This document shows positions 33,553-41,808 of a stretch of DNA of 41,808 nucleotides, piece after piece. The DNA is taken from positions 1 through 41,808 of the forward strand of contig MWCU01000029.1 in NCBI GenBank assembly GCA_002070205.1, read 5' to 3'. Under the pieces are notes generated by a model. That model worked only from the letters and a program-made list of their open reading frames with translations, searched no databases and was not told the origin of the DNA. The position numbers and the translations under genes were made by a program. Positions within the stretch are counted from its first letter, which is position 1. Each line of letters begins with the position of its first letter. The stretch is from Firmicutes bacterium ADurb.Bin182. Its GTDB lineage: Bacteria; Bacillota; Clostridia; Christensenellales; CAG-138.

Positions 33553-34482
33553 ATGGAATTCATGGTAATCACCGTCTCCGCTTTTATATTTGTTCTGGTG
33601 CTTTTGTGTTTTTCAGATGCGCTTAAGCGGCACGGCATCAAGCAAAAACATATGCGGGAGCTTAAAAACGAGGGAAGCTATCTTGATCAGGAACTGGAAA
33701 AAGACTTATATCAGCGGTTTATAGGTCCCGTTCTCGATAAAATCAAAAAGCGCCTGGCAAGGTTTAACAGGCAGAACCGCAAGGCCGAAACAGGGAGGTA
33801 CGCGAAGCTGCAAAACGAGCTTTCGGCGGCCGGAATAGGTGTGGCGGCAGGCACGTTCATTATGGCAAGGCTTGCTTTCAATATTCTTTTTCTGGCCGCG
33901 GCTCTTTGCATTTCGCTCTTTGTCAGAGCCGAGGGGTCCTTGACGCTTATGATGCTGACGTTCTTCCTCATACTGTCCGTTCTGATACCAAGGTATTATG
34001 TGAGGGCGAAAGCGCGGTCCCGCCGGCAGGCAATAAGCAATCAGCTTCCGAACACAATGGACATGATGAGCGTCAGCATTGAGGCAGGTCTCGGGTTTGA
34101 CGCTTCGATGCTCAGCGTAACGGATTATTTCAAGGGGCCCTTGTCGGATGAGCTTTTGAGAGTGCAAAAAGAGGTCCAAATGGGTATTCCCCGAAAAGAG
34201 GCATTGACCTCGCTCAGCTTAAGGACGAACGTTGATGAGCTGAAAACATTTGCATCCGCAGTTATCCAATCTGAGCGTTACGGTACACCCGTTATCAATG
34301 TGCTTCGTGAGCAGGCGCAGGAGCTTCGGATACTTCGCCGCCAAAAAGCCCAGGAGGCGGCGTCAAAAGCGCCGGTAAAAATGCTGCTGCCAATGGTAAT
34401 GTTCATATTTCCGGTCCTGTTTATAATCCTGCTGGGTCCCGCGGCTTTGGATATTGCCGCAATGTTTCGAAATTTGGAATGA
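33553..34482 (+). CDS. tadC: TadC inner-membrane platform protein, cluster 2
   Basis: A 309-residue paralogue of TadC-1: an N-terminal membrane segment, two middle segments, F domain QLPNTMDMMSVSIEAGLGFD, and a C-terminal pair. GAGGAGAG precedes ATG 33553. Unlike in cluster 1, no DUF192 gene follows. Confidence 0.92.
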   Translation: MEFMVITVSAFIFVLVLLCFSDALKRHGIKQKHMRELKNEGSYLDQELEKDLYQRFIGPVLDKIKKRLARFNRQNRKAETGRYAKLQNELSAAGIGVAAGTFIMARLAFNILFLAAALCISLFVRAEGSLTLMMLTFFLILSVLIPRYYVRAKARSRRQAISNQLPNTMDMMSVSIEAGLGFDASMLSVTDYFKGPLSDELLRVQKEVQMGIPRKEALTSLSLRTNVDELKTFASAVIQSERYGTPVINVLREQAQELRILRRQKAQEAASKAPVKMLLPMVMFIFPVLFIILLGPAALDIAAMFRNLE

Positions 34483-34545
34483 TCGATTTTACATTCATAA
34501 TAAAGAGCCGGTTTCCGGCCTGCAAGCGGATAAGGGGTGGTATGA

Positions 34546-35439
34546 GTGGAAGAAGCTAAGAATTTAAATGAAACTATTGAGCAGTTGACTGAACTTCCTT
34601 CGCAAAGCGAGCTTAAAAAGCGCGCCGGCATGTATTTTGCGAGGGATGTTGACAGGTATATAGAAAAACTTCAACTCAATGCGCGCAGCATGGAGGCCCT
34701 GTTTCATGAGCGCTCCGAAGAAATGAGAACGCTTTTGATGAGCGTGACCCGCGAAAGGGATGAATACCGGAGTAAACTGCATGAGATGGAGAAGAGCATA
34801 TCCCAAACAGAGATCAGAACGGTTGAAGAGCTTGAAATGAAGGGTTATAAAGCTTTGCCCGCGGCGGAATATCAAATGCTTGTGCGGCTTGACGAGGATT
34901 CAAAAAGGATGCTCGATCAGCTTGAGGCAAAAGTCAAGAGGCTTGCCGAAGAAAATGCCGGTATGGCTAAGGAACTGAAGGAAAGCGCCGGAGAGAGAAA
35001 AGAATCCCGAGCGGTCATTTCCCAGGTGGAGAAGCTTAAGGAATTGCTCGTTCAAAGGGAGAAGGAACTTCAGGAGAAGACGGAGGAGCTGACCGCCTCC
35101 TATATACGGCTCAATGAACTGGAAACCGCTGCAAAGGATAACGCTGCGGCTTTGCTGCAGCTTCGAAATAAATGCGCAACGCTGGAGCTCAACGAAAAAC
35201 TTCTTCAAAACGAATTTGTCCAGCTTCAAAACGATAAGGACAGGGCCGTTAAAGAAGCGTCCGCCGGCTGCGAGAGATGGAAGGCGGAAAGGGACGCGTT
35301 CGTGCGGAGGTACAAGGTCCTTCTCACAGGTCAAAGGCAGAGCATGCAAAGGCTGCAGGAAAACGTAACGGCAGCGGTCAAATACATGGAGAGTCTCGGC
35401 GAATCGGCGCTGATAAGCTTGGGGCTGGAAGATATCTGA
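34546..35439 (+). CDS. DivIVA-like coiled-coil protein at the end of Tad cluster 2
   Basis: A 297-residue paralogue of the cluster 1 coiled-coil protein. GTG 34546 follows AAGGGGTGG; an ATG at 34542 is out of frame and soon closed. The N-terminal block RAGMYFARDVDRYIEKLQLN, then EALFHERSEEM, matches copy 1. The middle is a long coiled coil, and the C-terminal block AVKYMESLGESAL is shared. Conservation of both ends with a drifting middle suggests a scaffold with binding sites at each end. Confidence 0.75.
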   Translation: MEEAKNLNETIEQLTELPSQSELKKRAGMYFARDVDRYIEKLQLNARSMEALFHERSEEMRTLLMSVTRERDEYRSKLHEMEKSISQTEIRTVEELEMKGYKALPAAEYQMLVRLDEDSKRMLDQLEAKVKRLAEENAGMAKELKESAGERKESRAVISQVEKLKELLVQREKELQEKTEELTASYIRLNELETAAKDNAAALLQLRNKCATLELNEKLLQNEFVQLQNDKDRAVKEASAGCERWKAERDAFVRRYKVLLTGQRQSMQRLQENVTAAVKYMESLGESALISLGLEDI

Positions 35440-35508
35440 AGCATACGGATAACGGCTCTCGCGACGTTTCGCGTTTTGTTACCCACATGAGTAAAGCTTA
35501 TCTGCGAC

Positions 35509-35547
35509 AATAACAAAAGCGGTCCGTTTCAGACCGCTTCTGTTATT
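35509..35547. terminator. bidirectional terminator between Tad operon 2 and gcvPB
   Basis: AGCGGTC (35518-35524) pairs with GACCGCT (35532-35538), and the stem extends with one A-C mismatch through AATAACA and TGTTATT. A/T-rich arms allow termination on both strands. It lies between the convergent ends at 35439 and 35559. Confidence 0.7.
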
Positions 35548-35558
35548 ATGCAATAAAC

Positions 35559-37010
35559 TTATTCGTTTTCTTCCCATCTGACGACGGGCTTTCTTGCCGC
35601 GGCGACGTCGTCCGGCCTGCCGACCGGGGTGGTGACGGGAGCGGCGTGCAAAGCCTCGGGATCGGCTTTCGCTATTTCTGCGATCTCGAGCATCGCGTCG
35701 ACGAACGCGTCGAGAGTTTCGCGGCTCTCCGTCTCTGTGGGCTCGATCATCATCGCTTCCTTGACGATGAGCGGGAAGTATATCGTCGGCGGATGGAAGC
35801 CGCGGTCTATGAGGGCTTTGGCAATATCGAGAGTATGGATGCCGTACTTTGAAAGCTCTCCCGGCGTAATGACGCATTCGTGCATGCAAAGGCGGTCATG
35901 CTCTATATGGTATGTGCCCGAAAGCTTCTTCTGGATATAGTTCGCGTTGAGCACGGCATTCTCGCTCGCTTCGCGAAGCCCTTCCCCTCCGAGCGAAAGT
36001 ATGTATGCATAAGCTTTCACAAGAACGTCGAAATTGCCGTAAAAGCTTTTGACTTTTCCGATGGACATGGTGCGTTCGTAATCAAAGAACGCTTTTCCGT
36101 CCTTTTCCGCCAATACCGGTTTAGGCAGATACGGCATAAGGCCTTTTTTAACGCCTACGGGGCCCGCGCCCGGACCTCCGCCACCGTGCGGCGTGGAGAA
36201 TGTCTTGTGAAGATTGAGGTGCATCACGTCAAAACCCATGTCGCCCGGACGCACGATGCCCATTATCGCGTTTAGGTTCGCTCCGTCATAATATAGCAGG
36301 CCGCCCGCTCCGTGCACGATTTGGGCTATTTCCTTGATGTTGCTCTCGAATAAGCCGAGGGTTGACGGGTTTGTCAGCATAAGGCCCGCGGTTTTTTCAT
36401 TTACCGCGGCTTTAAGCGCCTCAAGGTCCACGCCTCCGTCGGGAGCGCTTTTGATCTCAAGCACCTTGAAGCCGGCCATCGCTGCCGAAGCCGGGTTGGT
36501 GCCGTGGGCGGAATCGGGCACGATCATTATATTCCTCTCGTGCTGATTATTCGCCTCGTGATACGCCTTGATCATCATAAGGCCCGTCAGCTCGCCGTGC
36601 GCTCCTGCCGCGGGCTGCAAAGTGAATTTATCCATGCCCGTGATTTCGCAAAGAGCTTTTTCCAAACCGAGCATCATATCGAGCGCGCCCTGCGCCGTTT
36701 CAAAATCGCAAAGCGGGTGTATGTCCTCGAACAAAGAGGGCATTTCCTCGTTTATTTTAGGGTTGTATTTCATTGTGCATGAGCCGAGGGGGTAGAATCC
36801 GTCGTCCACGCCGAAATTGCGCCTTGCCAAAGCCGTGTAGTGTCTCACGACTTCGACTTCGGAAAGTTCCGGCAGAGGCGGCTCGCCGCCCGTAAGCCCG
36901 GCCGGGATCGGATGCTCTGTTTTGGGAACGTCTATAGGAGGAAGATCAAAAGCTTTCCGCCCTTTGCGGGAGCGTTCGAATAACAAAGGTATTGTTGATC
37001 TGCTGTTCAT
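35559..37010 (-). CDS. gcvPB: glycine dehydrogenase (decarboxylating) subunit 2
   Basis: A 483-residue C-terminal half of the P-protein, which decarboxylates glycine and passes the aminomethyl group to lipoyl-GcvH. The PLP Lys is Lys269 ([18 protein letters not shown]). The N-terminal block [11 protein letters not shown] is typical. It overlaps gcvPA by 4 bp (ATGA), so the two subunits are made together. It is the last gene of the operon and ends at the two-way terminator. Confidence 0.96.
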   Translation of the reverse strand: MNSRSTIPLLFERSRKGRKAFDLPPIDVPKTEHPIPAGLTGGEPPLPELSEVEVVRHYTALARRNFGVDDGFYPLGSCTMKYNPKINEEMPSLFEDIHPLCDFETAQGALDMMLGLEKALCEITGMDKFTLQPAAGAHGELTGLMMIKAYHEANNQHERNIMIVPDSAHGTNPASAAMAGFKVLEIKSAPDGGVDLEALKAAVNEKTAGLMLTNPSTLGLFESNIKEIAQIVHGAGGLLYYDGANLNAIMGIVRPGDMGFDVMHLNLHKTFSTPHGGGGPGAGPVGVKKGLMPYLPKPVLAEKDGKAFFDYERTMSIGKVKSFYGNFDVLVKAYAYILSLGGEGLREASENAVLNANYIQKKLSGTYHIEHDRLCMHECVITPGELSKYGIHTLDIAKALIDRGFHPPTIYFPLIVKEAMMIEPTETESRETLDAFVDAMLEIAEIAKADPEALHAAPVTTPVGRPDDVAAARKPVVRWEENE

Positions 37011-38344
37011 TTACTTACCTCCAATGCGCTTATCAGAGTATCCATTTCGCTTTTGCTGTTCATTTCGGTCACGCAATACAAAATGCCGTTATCCCCTTTG
37101 TTTGCGTAAGACAGCGGAAGCCCGCCTATCAGCCCGCGGTCTTTCACGAGCTTATCTATCTTTTTTGCATCCCTGTCGCTGTCGACAACAAACTCGTTGA
37201 AGAAGGGCGTGTTTGGGTATCTCAGCCTCATTCCTTTAACGGATGAAATCTTCTCGGCAAGATAGTGCGCTTTTTGCGTGCTTTGGACAGCCGCCTCCCT
37301 GAGTCCCCCGGGGCCCATGACGGCAAGGTAAATGCTCGCTGTAATAGCGCACAGCATCTGGTTGGAACAGATGTTGGACGCCGCTTTATCGCGCCTGATA
37401 TGCTGTTCGCGCGCCTGCAATGTCAGAACATATGCGCGGTTTCCGTCCGCGTCCGTGGTTTCCCCGGATATCCTTCCGGGAAGGTTACGGGTGAACTTCG
37501 CTTTGCATGCCATGAAGCCGAGATACGGGCCGCCGTAGGAGAGCGGCATTCCGAGAGGCTGTCCTTCGCCGATGGCGATATCCGCCCCCGAATCTCCGGG
37601 GCGCTTCAAAAGTCCCAGAGAAATCGGATTGAGGTAGCTTATCAAAAGCCCGTCCTGCTCGTGCACGAGATCTGCGATTTCTGCCTGGTTTTCGATCAAG
37701 CCGTAAAAGTTCGGAACAGGCAGTATGAACCCCGCACTGTCTTTAAGCTCTTTTACGAGCGCTTCGCGGTCGGTAAGGCCGTCTTTGAAAAGCGGAACAG
37801 ATACCGCTTGCATGCCCGCGAATCTTGCATAGGTTTTCAGGGTTTCCTGCACGTCGGGGTGGAGTCCGGCAGAATACAGTATTTTTCTTCTGCGTTTGAT
37901 GTCCCTGGCCATCAGCATTGATTCGGCGGCAGCGGTCGCTCCGTCATATACCGAGGCATTGGAGGCGTCCATGCCGGTGAGCTGGCAAATAAGCGTCTGG
38001 TACTCGAATATCGCCTGGAGCATTCCCTGGCTCATTTCGGGCTGGTAAGGAGTGTACGCCGTGTAAAAAGCGCTGTGCATGCTGAGCTTCGGAACGACCG
38101 ACGGAATGTAATGGCGGTATGCTCCCGCGCCCCTGAAAACGGGCATAGAGCTTTCGCAGTTTTCCGCAAACGCTTTGAATATGCGCCTTACTTCGATCTC
38201 GCTTTTTCCTTTATCCAAATCGAGCGGCCTTGAGAGTCTCAGATTCCGCGGGATGTCCGAAAATAACTCTTCCGTTTCGGACAGCCCGATCTCTTTCAGC
38301 ATAGCCTGTCTCTCGGGCTCGGTATTGGGGACGTAACTCCTCAT
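37007..38344 (-). CDS. gcvPA: glycine dehydrogenase (decarboxylating) subunit 1
   Basis: A 445-residue N-terminal half of the P-protein. Typical blocks include [24 protein letters not shown] and [10 protein letters not shown]. It pairs with GcvPB in the split form found in Bacillota and many other bacteria. It starts one base after the gcvH stop with GGAGG inside the end of gcvH, consistent with coupling. Confidence 0.96.
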   Translation of the reverse strand: MRSYVPNTEPERQAMLKEIGLSETEELFSDIPRNLRLSRPLDLDKGKSEIEVRRIFKAFAENCESSMPVFRGAGAYRHYIPSVVPKLSMHSAFYTAYTPYQPEMSQGMLQAIFEYQTLICQLTGMDASNASVYDGATAAAESMLMARDIKRRRKILYSAGLHPDVQETLKTYARFAGMQAVSVPLFKDGLTDREALVKELKDSAGFILPVPNFYGLIENQAEIADLVHEQDGLLISYLNPISLGLLKRPGDSGADIAIGEGQPLGMPLSYGGPYLGFMACKAKFTRNLPGRISGETTDADGNRAYVLTLQAREQHIRRDKAASNICSNQMLCAITASIYLAVMGPGGLREAAVQSTQKAHYLAEKISSVKGMRLRYPNTPFFNEFVVDSDRDAKKIDKLVKDRGLIGGLPLSYANKGDNGILYCVTEMNSKSEMDTLISALEVSK

Positions 38345-38345
38345 T

Positions 38346-38723
38346 TTATGCCTCCGATTCCACGAATGCGTCGTATTCTTCGGCGCTTATAAGGGCGTTT
38401 TCATCCACCTTTGTGAATTCCACTTTAAAAATAAAGTTTTCATACGGGTTTTCGTTCAGAAGCTCCGGTCTTTCATCCAGGCTCTCGTTTACCTCGACGA
38501 TCCTGCCCTCCGCCGCGGTATAAATGTTGGAGACTGCCTTTACGCTTTCCACTACCGCTGCGGAATCGCCGGCGCTGACCGTATCATCTATATTCGGGAG
38601 CTCGACGAATACGATATCTCCCAGTGCCTGCTGCGCGTGATCCGTGATTCCGATTTCTGCGATGCTGCCATTGATTTTGACCCATTCGTGTTCCTTTGTG
38701 TACTTGCGGTCATTGGGTGTCAT
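38346..38723 (-). CDS. gcvH: glycine cleavage system H protein
   Basis: A 125-residue lipoyl carrier. The lipoylated Lys is Lys62 in ESVKAVS. N-terminal YTKEHEW and the ITDHAQQALGDIVFVELP block are diagnostic. It shuttles the aminomethyl group between the P, T and L proteins. GGAGGT is the ribosome site. No lipoamide dehydrogenase or lipoate ligase gene is in the window. Confidence 0.97.
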   Translation of the reverse strand: MTPNDRKYTKEHEWVKINGSIAEIGITDHAQQALGDIVFVELPNIDDTVSAGDSAAVVESVKAVSNIYTAAEGRIVEVNESLDERPELLNENPYENFIFKVEFTKVDENALISAEEYDAFVESEA

Positions 38724-38770
38724 AGAATTTTACCTCCGATGATTATAATACTCGGCTGCTTTTTAGCCGG

Positions 38771-39853
38771 TTAGTTCGATCTTTTATAAAACGGCAACGC
38801 GACTTTTTGAGCTTTTATTTTTCTGCCGCGAACGTCGATTTCAAAAAACTCCTCGTTTGCGAGTCGTGAGTCCACCAGCGCCATTGCGTAGTTGCCGCCG
38901 AGCGTGGGGGCAACTCCGCCGGAAGTAACGAAGCCCGCAAGCGAGTCGTTTAAATAAACGTCGGAATGCTCGCGCGCAATTCCGCGGTCAATAAGCTTTA
39001 ATCCTATCCGCGTGCGTTTTTCGGGTTCAAGCAAAGCTTCCCTTCCGATGAATTCGGGTTTTGCGGTTTTAATGGCAAAATGGAGTCCCGCCTCCTTGGG
39101 CGTGATTTCGCTTGAAAGCTCGTGGCCGTATAACGGCATGGACGCTTCGAACCTCAGGGTATCGCGCGCTCCGAGACCGCAGGGAAGAAGCTGTACTTCC
39201 TTTCCCGCTTCCATAAGCTTTGAATGGAGCTTCGGAGTATCCTGGGCTTTGCAGTATATTTCAACGCCGTCCTCGCCCGTATAGCCTGTGCGCGATATCA
39301 TGCAATCGATTCCGGCAACAGAAAAATTCTCGGTGAATGTATAGTTCTTCTGAGGAATATCCCCGCGAGTCCCTGCGATTTCGAGCACACGCATAAATTT
39401 CGGCCCCTGAAGCGCTATCTGGCCCCAGCTTGCCGACTGGTTTTCAACGATAACGTCTTTGGGTGCGTGCGAGGCAAACCATTCATAATCCTTTTCGGTA
39501 TTGCTTGCGTTGACTATAAGGAGAAAACGGTCGTCTGAATGCTTGTATACGAGTATATCATCCACGGTGCCGCCGTCTTCGTAGCATACGGGGCTGTACC
39601 TGCACCTGCCCGGCTGCATGCCTGTCAGGTCGTTTGTGAGCATATGCTGTAGAAATTCAAACGCGCCTGAACCTCTAACTTCTATTTCGCCCATATGCGA
39701 AACATCGAACAAACCCGCGCGTTCCCTGACCGCTTTATGCTCTTCCAGTATCGAGCTGTACTGGACGGGCAGCGCCCAGCCTCCGAAATCGACTATCTTG
39801 CCCGACAGCGCGATATGAGTGTCATATAGTGGCGTTTTCTTAAGTGCGTCCAT
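38771..39853 (-). CDS. gcvT: glycine cleavage system T protein (aminomethyltransferase)
   Basis: A 360-residue tetrahydrofolate-dependent aminomethyltransferase. It shows the N-terminal KTPLYDTH and GGWALPVQY blocks, then FDVSHMGEIEVRG, ISRTGYTGEDGVEIYC and the C-terminal GFVTSGGVAPTLG. ATG 39853 is preceded by GACGGAGGA (plus 39861-39869). First gene of the operon. Confidence 0.97.
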   Translation of the reverse strand: MDALKKTPLYDTHIALSGKIVDFGGWALPVQYSSILEEHKAVRERAGLFDVSHMGEIEVRGSGAFEFLQHMLTNDLTGMQPGRCRYSPVCYEDGGTVDDILVYKHSDDRFLLIVNASNTEKDYEWFASHAPKDVIVENQSASWGQIALQGPKFMRVLEIAGTRGDIPQKNYTFTENFSVAGIDCMISRTGYTGEDGVEIYCKAQDTPKLHSKLMEAGKEVQLLPCGLGARDTLRFEASMPLYGHELSSEITPKEAGLHFAIKTAKPEFIGREALLEPEKRTRIGLKLIDRGIAREHSDVYLNDSLAGFVTSGGVAPTLGGNYAMALVDSRLANEEFFEIDVRGRKIKAQKVALPFYKRSN

Positions 39854-39884
39854 AAAAAAATCCTCCGTCTTTATTCCCGAATTT

Positions 39885-39890
39885 ATTATA
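39885..39890 (-). promoter_or_regulatory. -10 box of the gcv operon
   Basis: A perfect TATAAT on the minus strand, 32 nt before the gcvT start. The -35 region (plus 39908-39913, TACAAT) is weak, so an activator may be needed. The leader is too short for a glycine riboswitch. Confidence 0.5.
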
Positions 39891-39977
39891 CAACAGATAC
39901 GGAAGAAATTGTACGAAAAAGTAAAAATATTTAATTATTAAGCTTTTTATAAAACAGATATTTTTTTATGGAATGAG

Positions 39978-40012
39978 GGCGGGGCGAAGCGGGCAGCATC
40001 AATTCCCCCGCC
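39978..40012. other. GC-rich inverted repeat in the gcvT/regulator gap
   Basis: GGCGGGG (39978-39984) can pair with CCCCGCC (40006-40012), an island of G+C in very AT-rich DNA. It has no T-run on either 3' side, so it is not a normal terminator. It may be a protein-binding site or upstream regulatory element. Confidence 0.35.
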
Positions 40013-40068
40013 ACACTGGATTGGTATGAGACAATTATACTATAAGCTACATTTTTTTCAATATGTGC

Positions 40069-40107
40069 TTGTGAGTGTGGCAATAATAATGTAGAATTAT
40101 GTCACAC
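40069..40107 (+). promoter_or_regulatory. promoter with overlapping inverted repeat (possible operator)
   Basis: TTGTGA (40069-40074), a 17-nt spacer and TAGAAT (40092-40097) form a good sigma-A promoter. GTGTGGCA (40075-40082) and TGTCACAC (40100-40107) form an 8-bp inverted repeat with one mismatch that flanks the -10 box. This layout suits autoregulation by the encoded HTH protein. Confidence 0.5.
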
Positions 40108-40130
40108 ATATCGCGAGCGGAGGGCCAAAA

Positions 40131-41585
40131 ATGTCACTATTCAGCGAAATGCTTAAGCAATTGGTCGATGCAAACGGTTCGAACGTCTACAGGATAGCCA
40201 AAAACGCTCAAGTAGACAGAACGACTATTCATAAAGCCATGTCAGGCGACAGGGTGCCGGGCGCGGCGTTTATGGAGAAATTGTTTTGCGCGCTTCAGCT
40301 TACGCCTTCGGAAAAAAACCGGCTGCTGGAATACTATAACATCGCGAAGTTGGGCGAGTCCAAATACAGGCTGAGAAATCAGGTAAAAAGCATAGTCGAA
40401 CTGATCGGAGCCATAGGGTTTCCGGACGATTCGGCAGCGAGTCCTTCCCGAAGGGAGCTCGAGTTTCCGAAGAGATCGGATGTGCAGCCGTTTTCGGGCG
40501 TATATTCGGTCAGCAATATGGTGCGCGAGGTCATTGAGGAGGAGATATATAACGCGAAAGAACCCAAGATCTGTTTGTGCGTCCCTGTAAACGGGACATT
40601 TATTTTTAATCTTCTCTACAGCCTGTATATTCAGTTCGGCGGAACCATTCAAATAAGGCATATAATGAGGATGCGGAAATTGACAGGAGATATGTCGGGA
40701 TGTTTGCACAATCTGGATTTTCTGTCCGTTGCCGCGCCTTTCGCCCTAGCCAAAGGGGAGGGTTATAAACCTTTTTATTACTACGGGGATGACGGCGTAG
40801 ATCAGGACCTCATCGCCGACGCGTCCTACAGAATAATAACCTCGAAACACGTGGTGTCGCTTTCGGCGGATCTTAAAAGCGCGATACTTTACAGCACCGA
40901 GGAAATGGTAGGGCATTACAGAATGGGTTTTGAGGGGGCGGAATCCGCATCGTTTCCATTTATACTGCCTTACGGAGACCCGGAAGCCCGGCGTAATACG
41001 GAAAAGACGTGGTACGGCGGAGCGTGCTATATGATTAAGCCGCAGCCCTGTTTTTTTCTGACGCCGGATCAGCTTAAAAGCAAACTGATTTTCGACAGGC
41101 CGGGCGTATACGAGTTCGCGAAGCCCTGGCTTGCAAAGGCGGAAATGCACGGCACATTTAATAAGGAAAGCATTTGCGTATTTTCGATGGAAGGGCTTGA
41201 GCGGTTTGTCGACGGGGGATTTGTTGACGATTCGCCGAAATATCTGATGAATCCTTTTACGATAAAGGAGCGGATAGAAATGCTTTCAACATTCAAAAAC
41301 GCGCTCGTATGCGGTCTTATTACCGCAGCCGCGGCCGATTGCGGAGAATTCAAAATTACGGGCACGCTTACCGTTCTGCTTAACGATGAGGGGCTGAATT
41401 TTTCCGTTATCGACGGCGAGGGACGAAGTTTTCGTACGGCGCTTGTTTGCGAAGAGGGGATAAAGGCGGCCTTTCGCGACTTTTTTGAAAGCCTGCCGGT
41501 AAGCGGACTTGTTTACCAAAAATCCGACATGCTCCGGGCCGTTGACGGTTTCATTGAAAAGCTGAAAGGCATGGCGGGCTGGTGA
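40131..41585 (+). CDS. XRE-type HTH protein with unrecognised C-terminal region
   Basis: A 484-residue protein. Residues 1-75 form a Cro/CI-type helix-turn-helix (NVYRIAKNAQVDRTTIHKAM as the recognition region, with the usual LFCALQLTPSEKNRLL end). The remaining 400 residues match no family I know; they are mixed alpha/beta without membrane segments or a signal peptide and could bind a ligand. GGAGGG (40119-40124) precedes ATG 40131. It is divergent from the gcv operon, but a role in controlling gcv is only a guess. Confidence 0.75.
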   Translation: MSLFSEMLKQLVDANGSNVYRIAKNAQVDRTTIHKAMSGDRVPGAAFMEKLFCALQLTPSEKNRLLEYYNIAKLGESKYRLRNQVKSIVELIGAIGFPDDSAASPSRRELEFPKRSDVQPFSGVYSVSNMVREVIEEEIYNAKEPKICLCVPVNGTFIFNLLYSLYIQFGGTIQIRHIMRMRKLTGDMSGCLHNLDFLSVAAPFALAKGEGYKPFYYYGDDGVDQDLIADASYRIITSKHVVSLSADLKSAILYSTEEMVGHYRMGFEGAESASFPFILPYGDPEARRNTEKTWYGGACYMIKPQPCFFLTPDQLKSKLIFDRPGVYEFAKPWLAKAEMHGTFNKESICVFSMEGLERFVDGGFVDDSPKYLMNPFTIKERIEMLSTFKNALVCGLITAAAADCGEFKITGTLTVLLNDEGLNFSVIDGEGRSFRTALVCEEGIKAAFRDFFESLPVSGLVYQKSDMLRAVDGFIEKLKGMAGW

Positions 41586-41614
41586 TGGCTGAATGCTCGC
41601 TTTCGGAATACGCG

Positions 41615-41649
41615 GCGGCGCAGCAATGCCCGCTGAAGTGATGCGCCGC
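41615..41649 (+). other. GC-rich hairpin downstream of the HTH gene
   Basis: GCGGCGCA (41615-41622) pairs perfectly with TGCGCCGC (41642-41649) around a 19-nt loop. An A-rich rather than T-rich stretch follows, so it is at best a weak rightward terminator. Confidence 0.35.
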
Positions 41650-41690
41650 AAAGAATAAAAAAAATTTCGACAGTTAATGTAAAAGGGTGG

Positions 41691-41719
41691 TTGACAAGGA
41701 GGAGTGTATTTGGTAGAAT
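41691..41719 (+). promoter_or_regulatory. strong sigma-A promoter at the right edge
   Basis: Perfect TTGACA (41691-41696), a 17-nt spacer and TAGAAT (41714-41719). About 85 nt of leader follow before the window ends without a recognisable start codon and ribosome-site pair. The gene it serves lies outside. Confidence 0.7.
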
Positions 41720-41808
41720 TGGTTTCGCGTCTGAAGCGGGGAACAGTTGGACTTGTCAGAAATTACAAGCGGGAAACGCATTGACAGATTTCGATATGAG
41801 TGTTAACA

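Noticed and set aside
39854..40060. Glycine riboswitch upstream of gcvT
   Set aside because: Such switches often precede gcvT, but the leader from the -10 box is only about 25 nt and the conserved glycine-aptamer core is absent.

Overview
The window looks like a chromosomal segment from a spore-forming, anaerobic-type member of the Clostridia (Bacillota). Pointers are strong AGGAGG-type ribosome sites, frequent TTG/GTG starts, a Spo0E-like regulator, a spore photoproduct lyase of the clostridial type, a split glycine dehydrogenase (gcvPA/gcvPB), and Tad pilus genes of the Gram-positive type. No rRNA, tRNA, CRISPR array, transposase or prophage gene was recognised.

Layout. (1) 1-1803: an Arg-Asp repeat protein behind a sigma-K-like promoter, a facing membrane-anchored unknown separated from it by a two-way terminator, and a small Spo0E-like protein. 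(2) 1957-13564: a peptide-scavenging block holding an M19 dipeptidase, a P1-family (DmpA-like) aminopeptidase, a complete oligopeptide ABC transporter (lipoprotein, two permeases, two ATPases), a YkfC-like NlpC/P60 endopeptidase, a transglutaminase-like protein and a diaminopimelate-decarboxylase-like enzyme. Together they look suited to importing peptides, perhaps cell-wall peptides, and breaking them down. (3) 13636-16389: a GNAT acetyltransferase, a prenyltransferase-like gene broken at an A7 run, and a spore photoproduct lyase. (4) 16508-35439: a membrane diguanylate cyclase with its own promoter, then a consensus promoter, a GEMM-I cyclic-dinucleotide riboswitch and an intrinsic terminator leading into a Tad/Flp pilus operon. 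A second Tad operon with the same gene order follows directly. Each operon ends with an unusual DivIVA-like coiled-coil protein. (5) 35559-39853, minus strand: gcvT-gcvH-gcvPA-gcvPB for glycine cleavage. (6) 40131-41585: a divergent XRE-type regulator with an unrecognised C-terminal part and an inverted repeat over its promoter. A strong promoter at the right edge leads out of the window.

The most interesting unit is region 4. A GGDEF enzyme that keeps the guanine-specifying residues sits beside a riboswitch whose layout predicts that ligand binding switches pilus operon 1 off. The base equivalent to G20 of the Vc2 aptamer is A, as in GEMM-I RNAs that can accept 3',3'-cGAMP. The only prepilin peptidase seen lies under this switch, while the second pilus operon has no visible riboswitch.
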